From assembly GCF_002355435.1 (NCBI RefSeq), contig NZ_AP017313.1, positions 5,394,001 to 5,458,000 on the forward strand: 64,000 bases of DNA, read 5' to 3'. Of the stretch, positions 18,063-25,921 are shown piece by piece (position 1 is the first letter of the stretch; every line of letters starts with the position of its first letter). Source of the DNA: Mucilaginibacter gotjawali (lineage in GTDB: Bacteria > Bacteroidota > Bacteroidia > Sphingobacteriales > Sphingobacteriaceae). A model generated the notes under the pieces. That model was given only the letters and a program-made list of their open reading frames with translations, ran no database searches and was not told where the DNA came from. The translations under genes were made by a program, and so were the position numbers.

Positions 18063-18428
18063 ATGAAGCTACGGTTTTCGTCATATTTGATTTTGATACT
18101 TATTACAGGGATAATTGCTTGCAATAACCATCCCCAAAAACCGCCTGCGATAGTATTTAAGGGCGTTTACAGCTTTGGCCCAGAGGTAAAATCATTTAAG
18201 GATTGTGACAGCGGCCAGGAGTTTTGGGTTACTGACAGTTCAAAACAACTGGAATTAAAATATTCGCAGTTAAATTTCGAGAAACCTTATGTCCCTGTAT
18301 ATGTGGAAGTTGAGGGAGATAAAATCCATTCAGATAAAGAGGGCCTGGGATCTGAATTTGACAGTACACTGGTTGTAAGAAAACTAATAAAGATCACGAA
18401 AGAGATCCCGCAGGATATGTGTAACTGA
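18063..18428 (+). CDS. Small lipoprotein with NlpE C-terminal-like domain
   Basis: A 121-residue predicted lipoprotein with lipobox GIIAC at residues 17-21 followed by NNHPQK. The remainder (GVYSFGPEVKSFKDCDSG, then EFWVTDSS and YVPVYVEVEGDK) resembles the OB-fold C-terminal domain of NlpE, a lipoprotein tied to copper and envelope stress. Two further cysteines remain, in FKDCDSG and near the C-terminus (DMCN). It lies 9 bases after the permease, so co-transcription is likely. The assignment is by pattern only. Confidence 0.68.
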   Translation: MKLRFSSYLILILITGIIACNNHPQKPPAIVFKGVYSFGPEVKSFKDCDSGQEFWVTDSSKQLELKYSQLNFEKPYVPVYVEVEGDKIHSDKEGLGSEFDSTLVVRKLIKITKEIPQDMCN

Positions 18429-18437
18429 AAGAACGTA

Positions 18438-18530
18438 AAAGCTTAAAGGCGAAAGCTCAAAGCTAAAAATGAAATTTTAATAATTAAACACAAATTAGCT
18501 TTGAGCTTTATGCTTTTAGCTTTCAGCTAT
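18438..18530. repeat. Inverted heptad-word arrays upstream of rbfA
   Basis: Four words of the form AAAGCTn at 18438-18465 face five words of the form nnGCTTT at 18496-18530. The arrays are near-exact reverse complements about 30 bases apart, giving a potential long hairpin that ends 5 bases before the rbfA ATG. Confidence 0.9.
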
Positions 18531-18535
18531 AAAAA

Positions 18536-18907
18536 ATGGAATCGAAGAGACAGCAAAAATTTGCAGGAGTAATACAGGAAGACCTTGCCGCTATTTTTCA
18601 GCGTGAGGGCATTAATTATTTACCAAATACACTGATCACCATAACCAAAGTGCGGGTTACACCCGACCTGGCTATTGCCAGGGTATTTTTGAGCTTTTTC
18701 AATAACACCAATGCGCAACTTGCCCTGCAAACAATCAAATCGCATGGGAATGAAATCCGCTATAAATTGGGTGCAAGGATAAAAGACCAGGTACGGGTGA
18801 TACCCCAGCTGGAGTTTTTTATTGATGATACCAGCGAATACGTTGAACGCATGGACAAAATATTTGATAAAATAAGTAAAGAAGACCGTCAACCCGAAAC
18901 TGAATAA
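18536..18907 (+). CDS. rbfA: 30S ribosome-binding factor
   Basis: RbfA binds the 30S subunit during maturation, near helix 1 of 16S rRNA, and is needed for growth in the cold. The 123 residues form the expected KH-like fold. Recognisable stretches are RQQKFAGVIQEDLAAIFQRE, LITITKVRVTPDLAIARVFL, IRYKLGARIKDQVRVIPQLE and FFIDDTSEYVERMDKI. The KH-type turn carries Ala-Arg (LGARI). It lies downstream of the LolC-like permease and 4 bases before an M23 peptidase gene. Confidence 0.94.
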   Translation: MESKRQQKFAGVIQEDLAAIFQREGINYLPNTLITITKVRVTPDLAIARVFLSFFNNTNAQLALQTIKSHGNEIRYKLGARIKDQVRVIPQLEFFIDDTSEYVERMDKIFDKISKEDRQPETE

Positions 18908-18911
18908 AATA

Positions 18912-19616
18912 ATGAGCGCTTCTGTACAATTAGCTACTTTCGTAAAAACACATCCCGATGCTGTCGGCCGCCTGGTTGATTTTAACCCGATGACCGATAA
19001 ATTATACCAGTTTGACCTTACCATTGGCAACAAGGAACTTGACGCGGTAACCATTGCCGATCATGCAAAATTTGGAAAATGGGTTAATGGTAAACTGGAG
19101 GCTACCGGCGCTAAATATGGCATCGGCGGTTATATGGAAAACCGGAATATTTACGCCCATAGCCCTTTATTTAACAACGGAGATGTTAAGCGCCGGCACC
19201 ACCTCGGGGTCGACATATGGGGAAAGGCAGGCATGCCGATTTACAGCCCTTTGAAAGGTAAGGTACACAGTTTTAAGGACAATAATAATCTAGGCGATTA
19301 CGGGCCAACCATTATTCTGGAGCATAACCTTGATGGCTTGATTTTGCATTCGCTTTACGGACACCTGAGCCGTGCCAGCCTTGAAAACCTGAAAGTGGGA
19401 CAAAAGGTTATTGCCGGAGAGCGGATTGCAACTTTAGGCGATGATAACGAAAACGGGCATTGGCCCCCGCACCTGCATTTCCAGCTGATATTTGATATGG
19501 AAGGTAAATCAGGTGATTACCCGGGTGTTTGCAGTTTAGAAGAAAAAGAAAAGTATCGTAAAAATATCCCTAACCCACAGCTGATCCTGCAATTTCCGAA
19601 AGCGGTTAACGCTTAG
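18912..19616 (+). CDS. M23-family metallopeptidase without signal peptide
   Basis: A 234-residue protein with an M23 (lysostaphin-type) zinc peptidase domain. Zinc ligands are in RRHHLGVDIWG (HxxxD) and PPHLHFQLI (HxH), and an LYGHLS block is also present. These enzymes normally cut peptidoglycan cross-bridges in the periplasm. However, the N-terminus (SASVQLATFVKTHPDAVGRL) is not a signal peptide or membrane anchor, and no upstream start would supply one. The same cytosolic-looking M23 form occurs fused to class III aminotransferases in some bacteria. The substrate is therefore open. Confidence 0.85.
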   Translation: MSASVQLATFVKTHPDAVGRLVDFNPMTDKLYQFDLTIGNKELDAVTIADHAKFGKWVNGKLEATGAKYGIGGYMENRNIYAHSPLFNNGDVKRRHHLGVDIWGKAGMPIYSPLKGKVHSFKDNNNLGDYGPTIILEHNLDGLILHSLYGHLSRASLENLKVGQKVIAGERIATLGDDNENGHWPPHLHFQLIFDMEGKSGDYPGVCSLEEKEKYRKNIPNPQLILQFPKAVNA

Positions 19617-19619
19617 ACC

Positions 19620-19735
19620 GTCAAAAAACAAACCAACAAACCTCGGTGATCTTCGTGCCTTCTTTGTGCCCTCTGTGTTAAAAACTTAACCACTAAGGAG
19701 CAGAGACGGCACTAAGAGACCAAATATAAATGAGC
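19620..19735. repeat. Dispersed intergenic repeat of the CTCTGTG type
   Basis: The spacer contains CTTCGTGCCTTCTTTGTGCC, then CCTCTGTGTTAAAAACTTAA and CCACTAAGGAGCAGAGACGG. I recognise this wording from intergenic repeats in many bacterial and archaeal genomes. The two parts are partial inverted copies around AAAACTTAA. No gene is visible in it. Confidence 0.55.
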
Positions 19736-19851
19736 TGGTAACCCCGGGGCGTTTTGCAATAAAAACTCCACCGGCGTTCATTTATCAAAAAAATAAATAT
19801 ATTTAGGAAAGAAAAAATAGCCTGCGACATTTCACTCCTAAATAAATTTAA

Positions 19852-21177
19852 ATGAGCGGATCAGAACCCGGCAAAATTGGCTTATGGGCCAGTACTTCAT
19901 TAGTGGTCGGCAATATGATCGGGGCGGGTATATTCCTGGTACCGGCTGCTATGGCTTCCTATGGGAGCATTAGTTTGCTGGGCTGGCTATTTTCGGGGAT
20001 CGGCACTTTTTTCCTGGCAAAGGTTTTTGCTAACCTGAGCAAAATGCTTCCAACTGCAACGGGCGGCCCCTATGCTTACACCCACCATGCTTTTGGTGAT
20101 TTCGCGGGCTTCCTGGTGGCATGGGGTTACTGGCTGTCAAATGTTTGCTCCCTTGCAGCGGTAGCCATCTCGCTAATCAGTGCATTAAGTACCTTTTTTC
20201 CGGTGTTAGATAAAAGTGCTACAGCCGCCATCATCACAGGGCTGGGCTTTATATGGCTGGTGACCTGGCTAAATAACCGGGGCATTAAAACCTCGGGCAA
20301 TGTACAGCTCATTACCACCGTTGCTAAGTTATTGCCCCTGGTTGTTATTGCCATAGGAGGCCTGTTTTTTATCAGGCTGCAAAATTTTCACCCATTTAAC
20401 AGTAGCGGGAAATCAGTTTTTGAGGGGATATCTTCCACTGCAGCCATCACCATGTATTCTTTTTTGGGGATCGAATGTGCCTCCATACCAGCAGGAAATG
20501 TTAAAAATCCCAAAAAAACCATCTCGCGGGCTACCATGCTCGGTTTGGCTGTTACGGCATTGGTTTATATTTTAGGAAGCATCAGCATCATGGGCATTAT
20601 CCCTCAAAAAACCTTAATGCATTCGGTTACTCCGTATGCCGATGCCGCCGTTATCATGTTTGGCAACAGTGCCCGCTACTGGGCAAGCGCTGGTGTTGCC
20701 GTGGCGGCATTTGGCGCCTTAAACGGCTGGACCCTGGTCCAGGGGCAATTCCCTTATGCTGTGGCAAAAGACAAGTTGTTCCCCTCATTTTTTAGCCGTT
20801 TAAACGACAATGGTGCACCCTATGCGGCTATCATCGTCAACAGTGTTTTTGTGTCCCTGTTTATGGTGATGAATTTCACCAAAGGACTGGTGGAGCAATT
20901 TAAATTCCTGATCCTATTGACTACATTAACCACCCTGGTACCGTATCTTTTTTGCGCCGCAGGGTATATCATCATCCGGTTCGATAAAAAGCACCTGCAT
21001 AGCGGAGGATGGGCATCTGCTATCCTTATAGGCTCCCTGGCATTTGCTTATTCATTATGGGCCGTTGCGGGCTCTGGCCAGGATACGGTTTATTATGGTT
21101 TTTTACTGCTGATGGCCGGCATACCTTTTTATGTATGGAGCGTATATAAAAAAAATACCGTCGCTGATCGCCAATAA
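19852..21177 (+). CDS. APC-family amino acid permease
   Basis: A 441-residue inner-membrane transporter of the amino acid-polyamine-organocation superfamily with about 12 membrane segments. TM1 carries the substrate-binding GxG-type break (VVGNMIGAGIFLVPAAM), and TM6 is in AITMYSFLGIECASIPAGNV. Size and wording are closest to the arginine/agmatine antiporter AdiC. It lies about 4 kb from the cyanophycin cluster, whose product is an arginine-aspartate polymer, so arginine transport is a reasonable guess but not shown. Confidence 0.85.
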   Translation: MSGSEPGKIGLWASTSLVVGNMIGAGIFLVPAAMASYGSISLLGWLFSGIGTFFLAKVFANLSKMLPTATGGPYAYTHHAFGDFAGFLVAWGYWLSNVCSLAAVAISLISALSTFFPVLDKSATAAIITGLGFIWLVTWLNNRGIKTSGNVQLITTVAKLLPLVVIAIGGLFFIRLQNFHPFNSSGKSVFEGISSTAAITMYSFLGIECASIPAGNVKNPKKTISRATMLGLAVTALVYILGSISIMGIIPQKTLMHSVTPYADAAVIMFGNSARYWASAGVAVAAFGALNGWTLVQGQFPYAVAKDKLFPSFFSRLNDNGAPYAAIIVNSVFVSLFMVMNFTKGLVEQFKFLILLTTLTTLVPYLFCAAGYIIIRFDKKHLHSGGWASAILIGSLAFAYSLWAVAGSGQDTVYYGFLLLMAGIPFYVWSVYKKNTVADRQ

Positions 21178-21300
21178 CCACAAACCGAGTTTTAACCCGG
21201 CAATTTACACCTCTGCATCAATGTTAAAATTGTTACACAATTAACATTTTACAAATAATGATTTTGGATGTTTAACTGATAATATTAAATCAAAACAGCC

Positions 21301-21807
21301 ATGAAAAATCTAACTTTTATCACAATTTTACTGCTGCTTTCAACCATAGCTGCTAAGGCCCAGGAAGTAAAAAAAGCGCAACCCGACAGCATAATCAGGG
21401 TTATCCCTGTTGGCGATCCCCGGCATTCATCTTATTTGTATACTATCGGCGATAAATTGCGCACCAGCGATGAGGTAGCCGTCAGGCTGATGGCTTACGC
21501 ACCATCGGCCACCGAATATCATGCTGCTAAAAATAATATTACATGGGTTTATGTCTCGGGCGCAGGGTTTGCGGTTTCGGGGCTTGCGGCTGTTATTGAA
21601 TTTGCCAATAACAATAAAAACGCGGGCGCTGCATCCGCCATTGTAAACGGCCAGGCTGCTATCGTTTACCAGCACCATAGTTTAACAGGGGCTTATGTTT
21701 TTACCGGAATGGCAACGGCTTTTTTGGTTTCGTCTATAATCAACCTTAGTAAAGCTGCGTTTCATAGTAATAAAGCCATTAAGTTGTATAACCAGCGTTT
21801 TGAGTAG
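21301..21807 (+). CDS. Exported protein of unknown function with two hydrophobic segments
   Basis: A 168-residue protein with a cleavable-looking signal peptide (MKNLTFITILLLLSTIAAKA, then QEVKKAQP). Two hydrophobic segments follow, near residues 81-98 (VYVSGAGFAVSGLAAVIEF) and 127-147 (LTGAYVFTGMATAFLVSSII), with a basic tail. No family is recognised. It lies alone between the permease gene and the RelE-type pair. Start and length are well supported by the clear signal sequence. Confidence 0.65.
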   Translation: MKNLTFITILLLLSTIAAKAQEVKKAQPDSIIRVIPVGDPRHSSYLYTIGDKLRTSDEVAVRLMAYAPSATEYHAAKNNITWVYVSGAGFAVSGLAAVIEFANNNKNAGAASAIVNGQAAIVYQHHSLTGAYVFTGMATAFLVSSIINLSKAAFHSNKAIKLYNQRFE

Positions 21808-21881
21808 GTTGAAACACGAAGATTAAGTTTAAACTGGTATAGTTAAACATGTTTGAAAAACTATGTTCTACCGTAAATTCT

Positions 21882-21889
21882 TATATTTG
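21882..21889 (+). promoter_or_regulatory. -7 box of the RelE-type toxin-antitoxin operon
   Basis: TATATTTG matches TAnnTTTG, 26 bases before the antitoxin ATG. A TTTG lies further upstream (21852-21855), but the spacer is longer than usual. Confidence 0.5.
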
Positions 21890-21914
21890 TGTATAAAACT
21901 TAATAATTATAGTG

Positions 21915-22130
21915 ATGACAACGTTGATTATTGAAATTCCTGAAGCTGAAGTAACTGATATATCAAACTTTGTAAAATCAAGAGGTGGTAATATTTTTAA
22001 TGCGAATGCCGGCGATGAAAATTCAACTATTGATGAGTTGGAATCGCTAAAAAGAGGCTTAAAGGAAGCACTTTTAATAAAAGATGGGAAATTAAAATCT
22101 ATTCCATATTCCGAACTTTGGAATGAATAA
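21915..22130 (+). CDS. Antitoxin of a RelE-type module
   Basis: A 71-residue acidic protein beginning MTTLIIEIPEAEVTDISNFV. The opening resembles the antitoxin at 30684 (MTTLTIDIPDN), and the C-terminal part (LKRGLKEALLIKDGKLKSIP) resembles antitoxin tails that wrap a RelE-fold toxin. ATG at 21915 is chosen; a GTG stands directly before it. It overlaps the toxin gene by 8 bases, the usual translational coupling of antitoxin then toxin. Function is inferred from partner and layout. Confidence 0.72.
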   Translation: MTTLIIEIPEAEVTDISNFVKSRGGNIFNANAGDENSTIDELESLKRGLKEALLIKDGKLKSIPYSELWNE

Positions 22131-22497
22131 TAGAGTTGAAGTATCCCCTGAATTTATTCGTGACATCAAGCCTCTCGCGAAAAAATATCATTCGCTGAAA
22201 GAATCTGTTGATAATTTGCAAAGGCAATTGATCGAAAATCCTTTCCTCGGAGATTCCTATGGAAGCGGTATATTTAAAGTTCGTTTGGCTGATAAGAGTA
22301 AGGGAGGTGGCAAAAGTGGTGGGGTTAGAGTATTGTACTATCATCTGGAAAAAACCAGTACCGGCATTGTTATCCTGTTAACCAATATTTATACTAAATC
22401 TGAGTTAGGAACAATCAGCAAAAAGGATGCAGTTAAGCAATTGGACGATATTATAAGAGAATACAAATCGGATAATGTGGTCAAAAATGGTTGGTAA
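22123..22497 (+). CDS. RelE/ParE-type toxin with 3' end replaced by an insertion sequence
   Basis: RelE-fold toxin, probably a ribosome-dependent mRNA endonuclease. Family-like parts are NNRVEVSPEFIRDIKPLAKKY, GIFKVRLADKSKGGGKSGG, VRVLYYHL and IVILLTNIYTKSEL. The IS inserted after codon 116 (target duplication 22463-22470). The present last residues, DNVVKNGW and the stop, are encoded by the IS left inverted repeat. Joining across the IS (22470 to 23753) restores the reading frame to ...REYKSRK and a TAA at 23759-23761, so the original toxin had 118 residues. Only its last two residues changed to eight others, and it may still be active. Confidence 0.85.
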   Translation: MNNRVEVSPEFIRDIKPLAKKYHSLKESVDNLQRQLIENPFLGDSYGSGIFKVRLADKSKGGGKSGGVRVLYYHLEKTSTGIVILLTNIYTKSELGTISKKDAVKQLDDIIREYKSDNVVKNGW

Positions 22498-22573
22498 AAT
22501 CATTGTAACTAACAGGCTATCAAATAAATACATTGAGTTAATTGAAAATGGTTTCAATTGACTTTTTTCGTTT

Positions 22574-23550
22574 ATGAAAAGTGTTAAAAAAACGCGTGTT
22601 GGGCCTGCGGTAGCCTGACAGTTATTGGCTGGGGTAAACGCAATGACAGGCAGCGGTTTAAGTGCAAATCCTGCGGCATGATGTTTACCCGATCGAACTC
22701 CGGGGTCGCTTACAGCAATCAATTTATTTGGTTTGAGAAGTGGGTCAGCGAGCGGCAGGTTTATAAATACCTGGTTCGTGACAGTGGATTATCGCAAAGC
22801 AGCATACAGCGCTTGTTCCATTATTACCTGGAGCAGGCACCTGAAGTACGGATTAAAAGCAAGGTAAAGGCACACCTGCTGATTGATGCAACTTACTTTC
22901 CAAACGATCTTTGTCTTGTGCTTTACTACGATCATGATATCCGTTATACCCAGCTTTACCGGATGACTGATCAGGAGCGCTATGAACAAATGCAGGAGGA
23001 TCTGGAGAATCTAAAGAAGCTTGGTGTTAATATAGCTAGTATCACCTGCGACGGGCACAAAGCACTATTAAAAGCTATCCGTAAAGTCTATCCAAATGTA
23101 TTGATCCAGCGATGCCTGGTACACATTAAACGCCAAAGCCAAACCTGGCTTACAAAGAATCCTAAGGCTCCGGTTGCACAGCAACTGTTATACTTATCCA
23201 AACAAATCACTTATTTAAGGACCTATGAACAAAGCAATCAATGGCTGGCAGATATTTACCACTGGTATGAAAGAAGTAAGTTCTATGTTAATGAGAAAGC
23301 ATTTAACCCGGATACCGGCAGATATTGGTACAGGCATAAGATGCTGCGTCAAACGGCAAGCCTGATTATTAAAGCGATACCCAATATGTTTCACTACCTG
23401 GATGATCCGCAAATTCCTTATACTACCAATCGCCTTGAATCATTCTTCGGACATCTGAAAGAAAAGCTCGACGTTCATCGCGGCCTGCGGCCAAAAGCCA
23501 AACGAAACTTCATCAAATGGTATCTGCATTTTAAGAATAACGGTAAATGA
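22574..23550 (+). CDS. IS256-type transposase with N-terminal zinc ribbon, needs a -1 shift or one added A
   Basis: MULE/IS256-like DDE transposase, zinc-ribbon variant. The ATG at 22574 reads MKSVKK into an A7 run (22586-22592). Reading one frame back from there gives CWACGSLTVIGWG then FKCKSCGMMFTRS, a CxxC...CxxC ribbon that joins the long open frame (22678-23550). Catalytic blocks are LLIDATYF (first Asp), ITCDGHKALL (second Asp), the C-x2-H in IQRCLVHIKR, and TNRLESFFGHLKEKL (Glu). Full product is about 325 residues. Either programmed frameshifting at A7 or a missing A explains the break. The ATG at 22678 lies in the ribbon and cannot be the true start. Confidence 0.88.
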
Positions 23551-23587
23551 GTTTTCTTAGCCATTGGAGGAACCAGCCAATAAAAAA

Positions 23588-23613
23588 AGCCGGTCCGATG
23601 CTTCGGAGCGGCT
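23588..23613 (+). terminator. Hairpin after the transposase gene
   Basis: AGCCG at 23588-23592 pairs with CGGCT at 23609-23613, and TCCGA inside pairs with TCGGA. It lies inside the insertion sequence, about 40 bases after the transposase stop, before a short T-rich run. Confidence 0.55.
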
Positions 23614-23764
23614 CTGGCTTTATTCCTGTAAATCATATTGCTGACAAGTTGCCCTCCGGCAGCGCCTGTTTCCTCTTCTGATCTACAAGGCCTATTTAAT
23701 ACTTTTTCTGCAAATTATCACCAACCATTTTTGACCACATTACCACAAATCGAGAAAATAATAT

Positions 23765-24607
23765 CTACCCAAACACTTCCGTTTCTTCATCATGCAATGC
23801 CCAAACCATATAGGGGTGGGTATCAGCATGGTAAATTTCGCCCCTGGCGGAGATGCCTATAATGCCTGCAAAGCCGTCAAATGGCTTTAATTCATTTAGT
23901 GTTTTTTCAGCAGCCAAGGCAATTGGCATCCCATCGGTAACACGGGTTACAATAGTTGACGCGACAGCGCCACTCACAATATCTTCACCTACGCCGGTGC
24001 ATGATACCCCCGCCGATGCGTTTGCATAGTTGCCTGCTGTGGTTGCAGAGTCGCTTACCCTGCCGGGGATCTCGAAGCCCTTGCCGCCGGTTGAGGTGGC
24101 CGCTGCTATATTGCCAAAAACATCAAGCGCCACACAACCTACGGTACCTAAACGGATAGAATCACTAAGCTTTTTATCATATTCCTTTCGGCGCTGGGGT
24201 GTTTCGGGGTTATAATGTTCAAAGCCGTTTTCGCGGGCAAAGTCTTTTGCGCCTTTTCCGCTTAAAACACGGTCGTCATAATGCAATAGCTTTTCGGCAA
24301 TACAAATAGGGTTTTTTACATCCTCCACATTGATCACCCCCGAAAAACGCATGGTTTTTCCATCCATTAAAGATGCACTGAGCCGGATCTTGCCATCGCT
24401 TTGTATTTGTGAGCCCGTACCCGCATTAAACAATTCATTATCCTCCAGTAAAGCCACTGTATAAACGGCAGTTTCAACGGCAGTATGGTTTTGAAGGTGT
24501 TTATAGCCCAGTTTTACAATTTCAGACAGCGCTTCCTGTTTCGCTTTTTTTATTTCCTGGTTAGTTTGCGATTCGCTAAAAAAACCTCCGTGGATGATTA
24601 GTTTCAT
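23765..24607 (-). CDS. Isoaspartyl peptidase / type 2 L-asparaginase
   Basis: N-terminal nucleophile (Ntn) hydrolase that cuts beta-aspartyl dipeptides. ATG at 24607 gives 280 residues starting MKLIIHGGFF; the open frame further upstream reads through repeat DNA. The autocleavage site is before the Thr in LGTVGCVALDVFG; AAATSTGGKGFEIPGRVSDS and the GEDIVSGAVAS block match the family. It is next to cyanophycinase and divergent from cyanophycin synthetase, so its likely substrate is beta-Asp-Arg, giving aspartate and arginine. The stop lies 20 bases beyond the IS right end and 3 bases beyond the restored toxin stop. Confidence 0.93.
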   Translation of the reverse strand: MKLIIHGGFFSESQTNQEIKKAKQEALSEIVKLGYKHLQNHTAVETAVYTVALLEDNELFNAGTGSQIQSDGKIRLSASLMDGKTMRFSGVINVEDVKNPICIAEKLLHYDDRVLSGKGAKDFARENGFEHYNPETPQRRKEYDKKLSDSIRLGTVGCVALDVFGNIAAATSTGGKGFEIPGRVSDSATTAGNYANASAGVSCTGVGEDIVSGAVASTIVTRVTDGMPIALAAEKTLNELKPFDGFAGIIGISARGEIYHADTHPYMVWALHDEETEVFG

Positions 24608-24614
24608 TGTTGTA

Positions 24615-24760
24615 TAGATGTGAGATATGAGACGTGAGATATGAGATGAAAAAACGCAGGGTATATCATATCTCACGTCTATAAATTATTTTATTCGATA
24701 GATTGGAGATAAAAAACGCAGGGTAATCTCATATCTCACGTCTCACATCTCACATCTATT
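24615..24760. repeat. Inverted heptad-word arrays between the two cyanophycin-degrading genes
   Basis: Five words of the form GAGATAT at 24615-24649 face five words of the form ATCTCAC at 24726-24760; a shorter inner pair lies at about 24672-24686. AAAAAACGCAGGGTA also occurs twice as a direct repeat (about 24650 and 24712). The right array overlaps the cyanophycinase stop codon. Confidence 0.9.
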
Positions 24761-25661
24761 AATTGTCGTCAGGCGCAAGCGCACCATCAACTTTAACGGA
24801 TTTTTTGATTATTAATTGGTATTCCGCCAGATCGAATTTATCATAAATTGACATAACGCTTACACGCATGTTTTTGATGGATACGGGCGAGCCCATTTCC
24901 ACATCATAAATATTGGTTTCGGCCATTTTACGGCCGTTAACCAGGATAGTAAGGCCCGAGCCGATGGCTTCCATCATCGTACCTCCGGTAATCAGCAACC
25001 CGGCGTCTTCACCCAAGCCAATGCCCAGCATGCCCGGGTTACTGGCCACTGCGTACAGCAGCCTGCCAATGCGGCCGCGTTGCACAAAATGGGTATCAAT
25101 AATTACCGAATCAATAAAACCTAAGCCGGCGGTCATTTGTACTTCGCCTTTTATCAGCGCTTTATGGCTTTGGCCGCGATAGATCATATTGGTTGATGCT
25201 GCCGCCGCTCCGGCAGACGTGCCTGCCACCACAAAATTTTCATTGTGATAACGGGTTTTCATGATCTGCAAAAACTCGGTCCCCCCAAATATCGAACTTA
25301 ACCTCAATTGGTCGCCGCCGCTAAACATCACCACATCCGCTACCCTTATCCGTTCCAGGAAATCTTCACGCTTTGCGTCCTCGCGGCTGCGGATATCCAG
25401 CACGCCCACATTACGAACATGTAACTGATTAAAGGCCTCGATATATTCAATACCCACTAATTCAGGGATCTGCGATGCCGTAGTGATCACCTCCACCACC
25501 GAATCATGTTGCTTTGCCGATTCGGTAATAATGCGTTTTAATATTCCCTGCTCAAAAAACTTAAGATAATTCGGTTTAATAATATTTTCCTGCGAACCCA
25601 GGTTAGTACCCATATCCACCGCTCCGCCTATAATTATCAGTTTACCTTTAGGGATGATCAT
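24759..25661 (-). CDS. cphB: Cyanophycinase
   Basis: Serine exopeptidase (family S51) that cuts cyanophycin into beta-Asp-Arg dipeptides. It has 300 residues. The nucleophile Ser lies in VVAGTSAGAAAAS, the sensor-like block is VVMFSGGDQLRL, and IDTHFVQRGRIGRLL and GIGLGEDAGLLI match the family. No signal peptide is visible (MIIPKGKLIIIGGAVD), so it works on intracellular polymer. It is followed by the isoaspartyl peptidase in the same direction, and the synthetase starts about 260 bases upstream on the other strand. Confidence 0.95.
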   Translation of the reverse strand: MIIPKGKLIIIGGAVDMGTNLGSQENIIKPNYLKFFEQGILKRIITESAKQHDSVVEVITTASQIPELVGIEYIEAFNQLHVRNVGVLDIRSREDAKREDFLERIRVADVVMFSGGDQLRLSSIFGGTEFLQIMKTRYHNENFVVAGTSAGAAAASTNMIYRGQSHKALIKGEVQMTAGLGFIDSVIIDTHFVQRGRIGRLLYAVASNPGMLGIGLGEDAGLLITGGTMMEAIGSGLTILVNGRKMAETNIYDVEMGSPVSIKNMRVSVMSIYDKFDLAEYQLIIKKSVKVDGALAPDDN

Positions 25662-25670
25662 TATTTAAGT

Positions 25671-25785
25671 TGATTAAGTTAGATTAGGTTGATTAAGTTA
25701 GATTGAGTTGAGGAGGATAAATATTTTGTATAAAAAACAACCACTCACTCAGTCAACTATTCACTTAATCAACTTAACACAATAC
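25671..25785. repeat. Inverted word repeats between cphB and cphA
   Basis: TTGATTAAGTTAGATT occurs twice, 19 bases apart (25680 and 25699). Complementary words around ACTTAATCAACTTAA lie at about 25763-25777. The unit is less regular than in other spacers, but the inverted arrangement is the same. Confidence 0.7.
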
Positions 25786-25921
25786 AAATTAAAATAAAAA
25801 GTGGCACAAAGGCAGGCTATTATAAATAATAATACCTTTTTTATGCCAAAAATTTTATTAGATTGTTAAGTTGTTTAGTTTTAAAAGAAAATTGACCCAT
25901 CTATTAATTAGCACGATATCC

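Larger units (their letters stand above)
22471..23744 (+). mobile_element. IS256-like insertion sequence, 1274 bp, with 8-bp target duplication
   Basis: A complete insertion sequence. A 23-bp perfect inverted repeat lies at 22473-22495 (starting TAATGTGGTCAAAAATGG) and 23720-23742 (reverse complement). The target duplication ACAAATCG is at 22463-22470 and 23745-23752. Eight bp fits the 8-9 bp of IS256-type elements. It carries one transposase gene and an internal hairpin after it (23588-23613). Perfect repeats and duplication suggest a recent insertion, at the last codons of the RelE-type toxin gene. Confidence 0.95.

Noticed and set aside
22678..22680. ATG as transposase start
   Set aside because: It falls inside the zinc ribbon (CKSCGMMFTRS); the ribbon's first half is coded upstream in the same frame.
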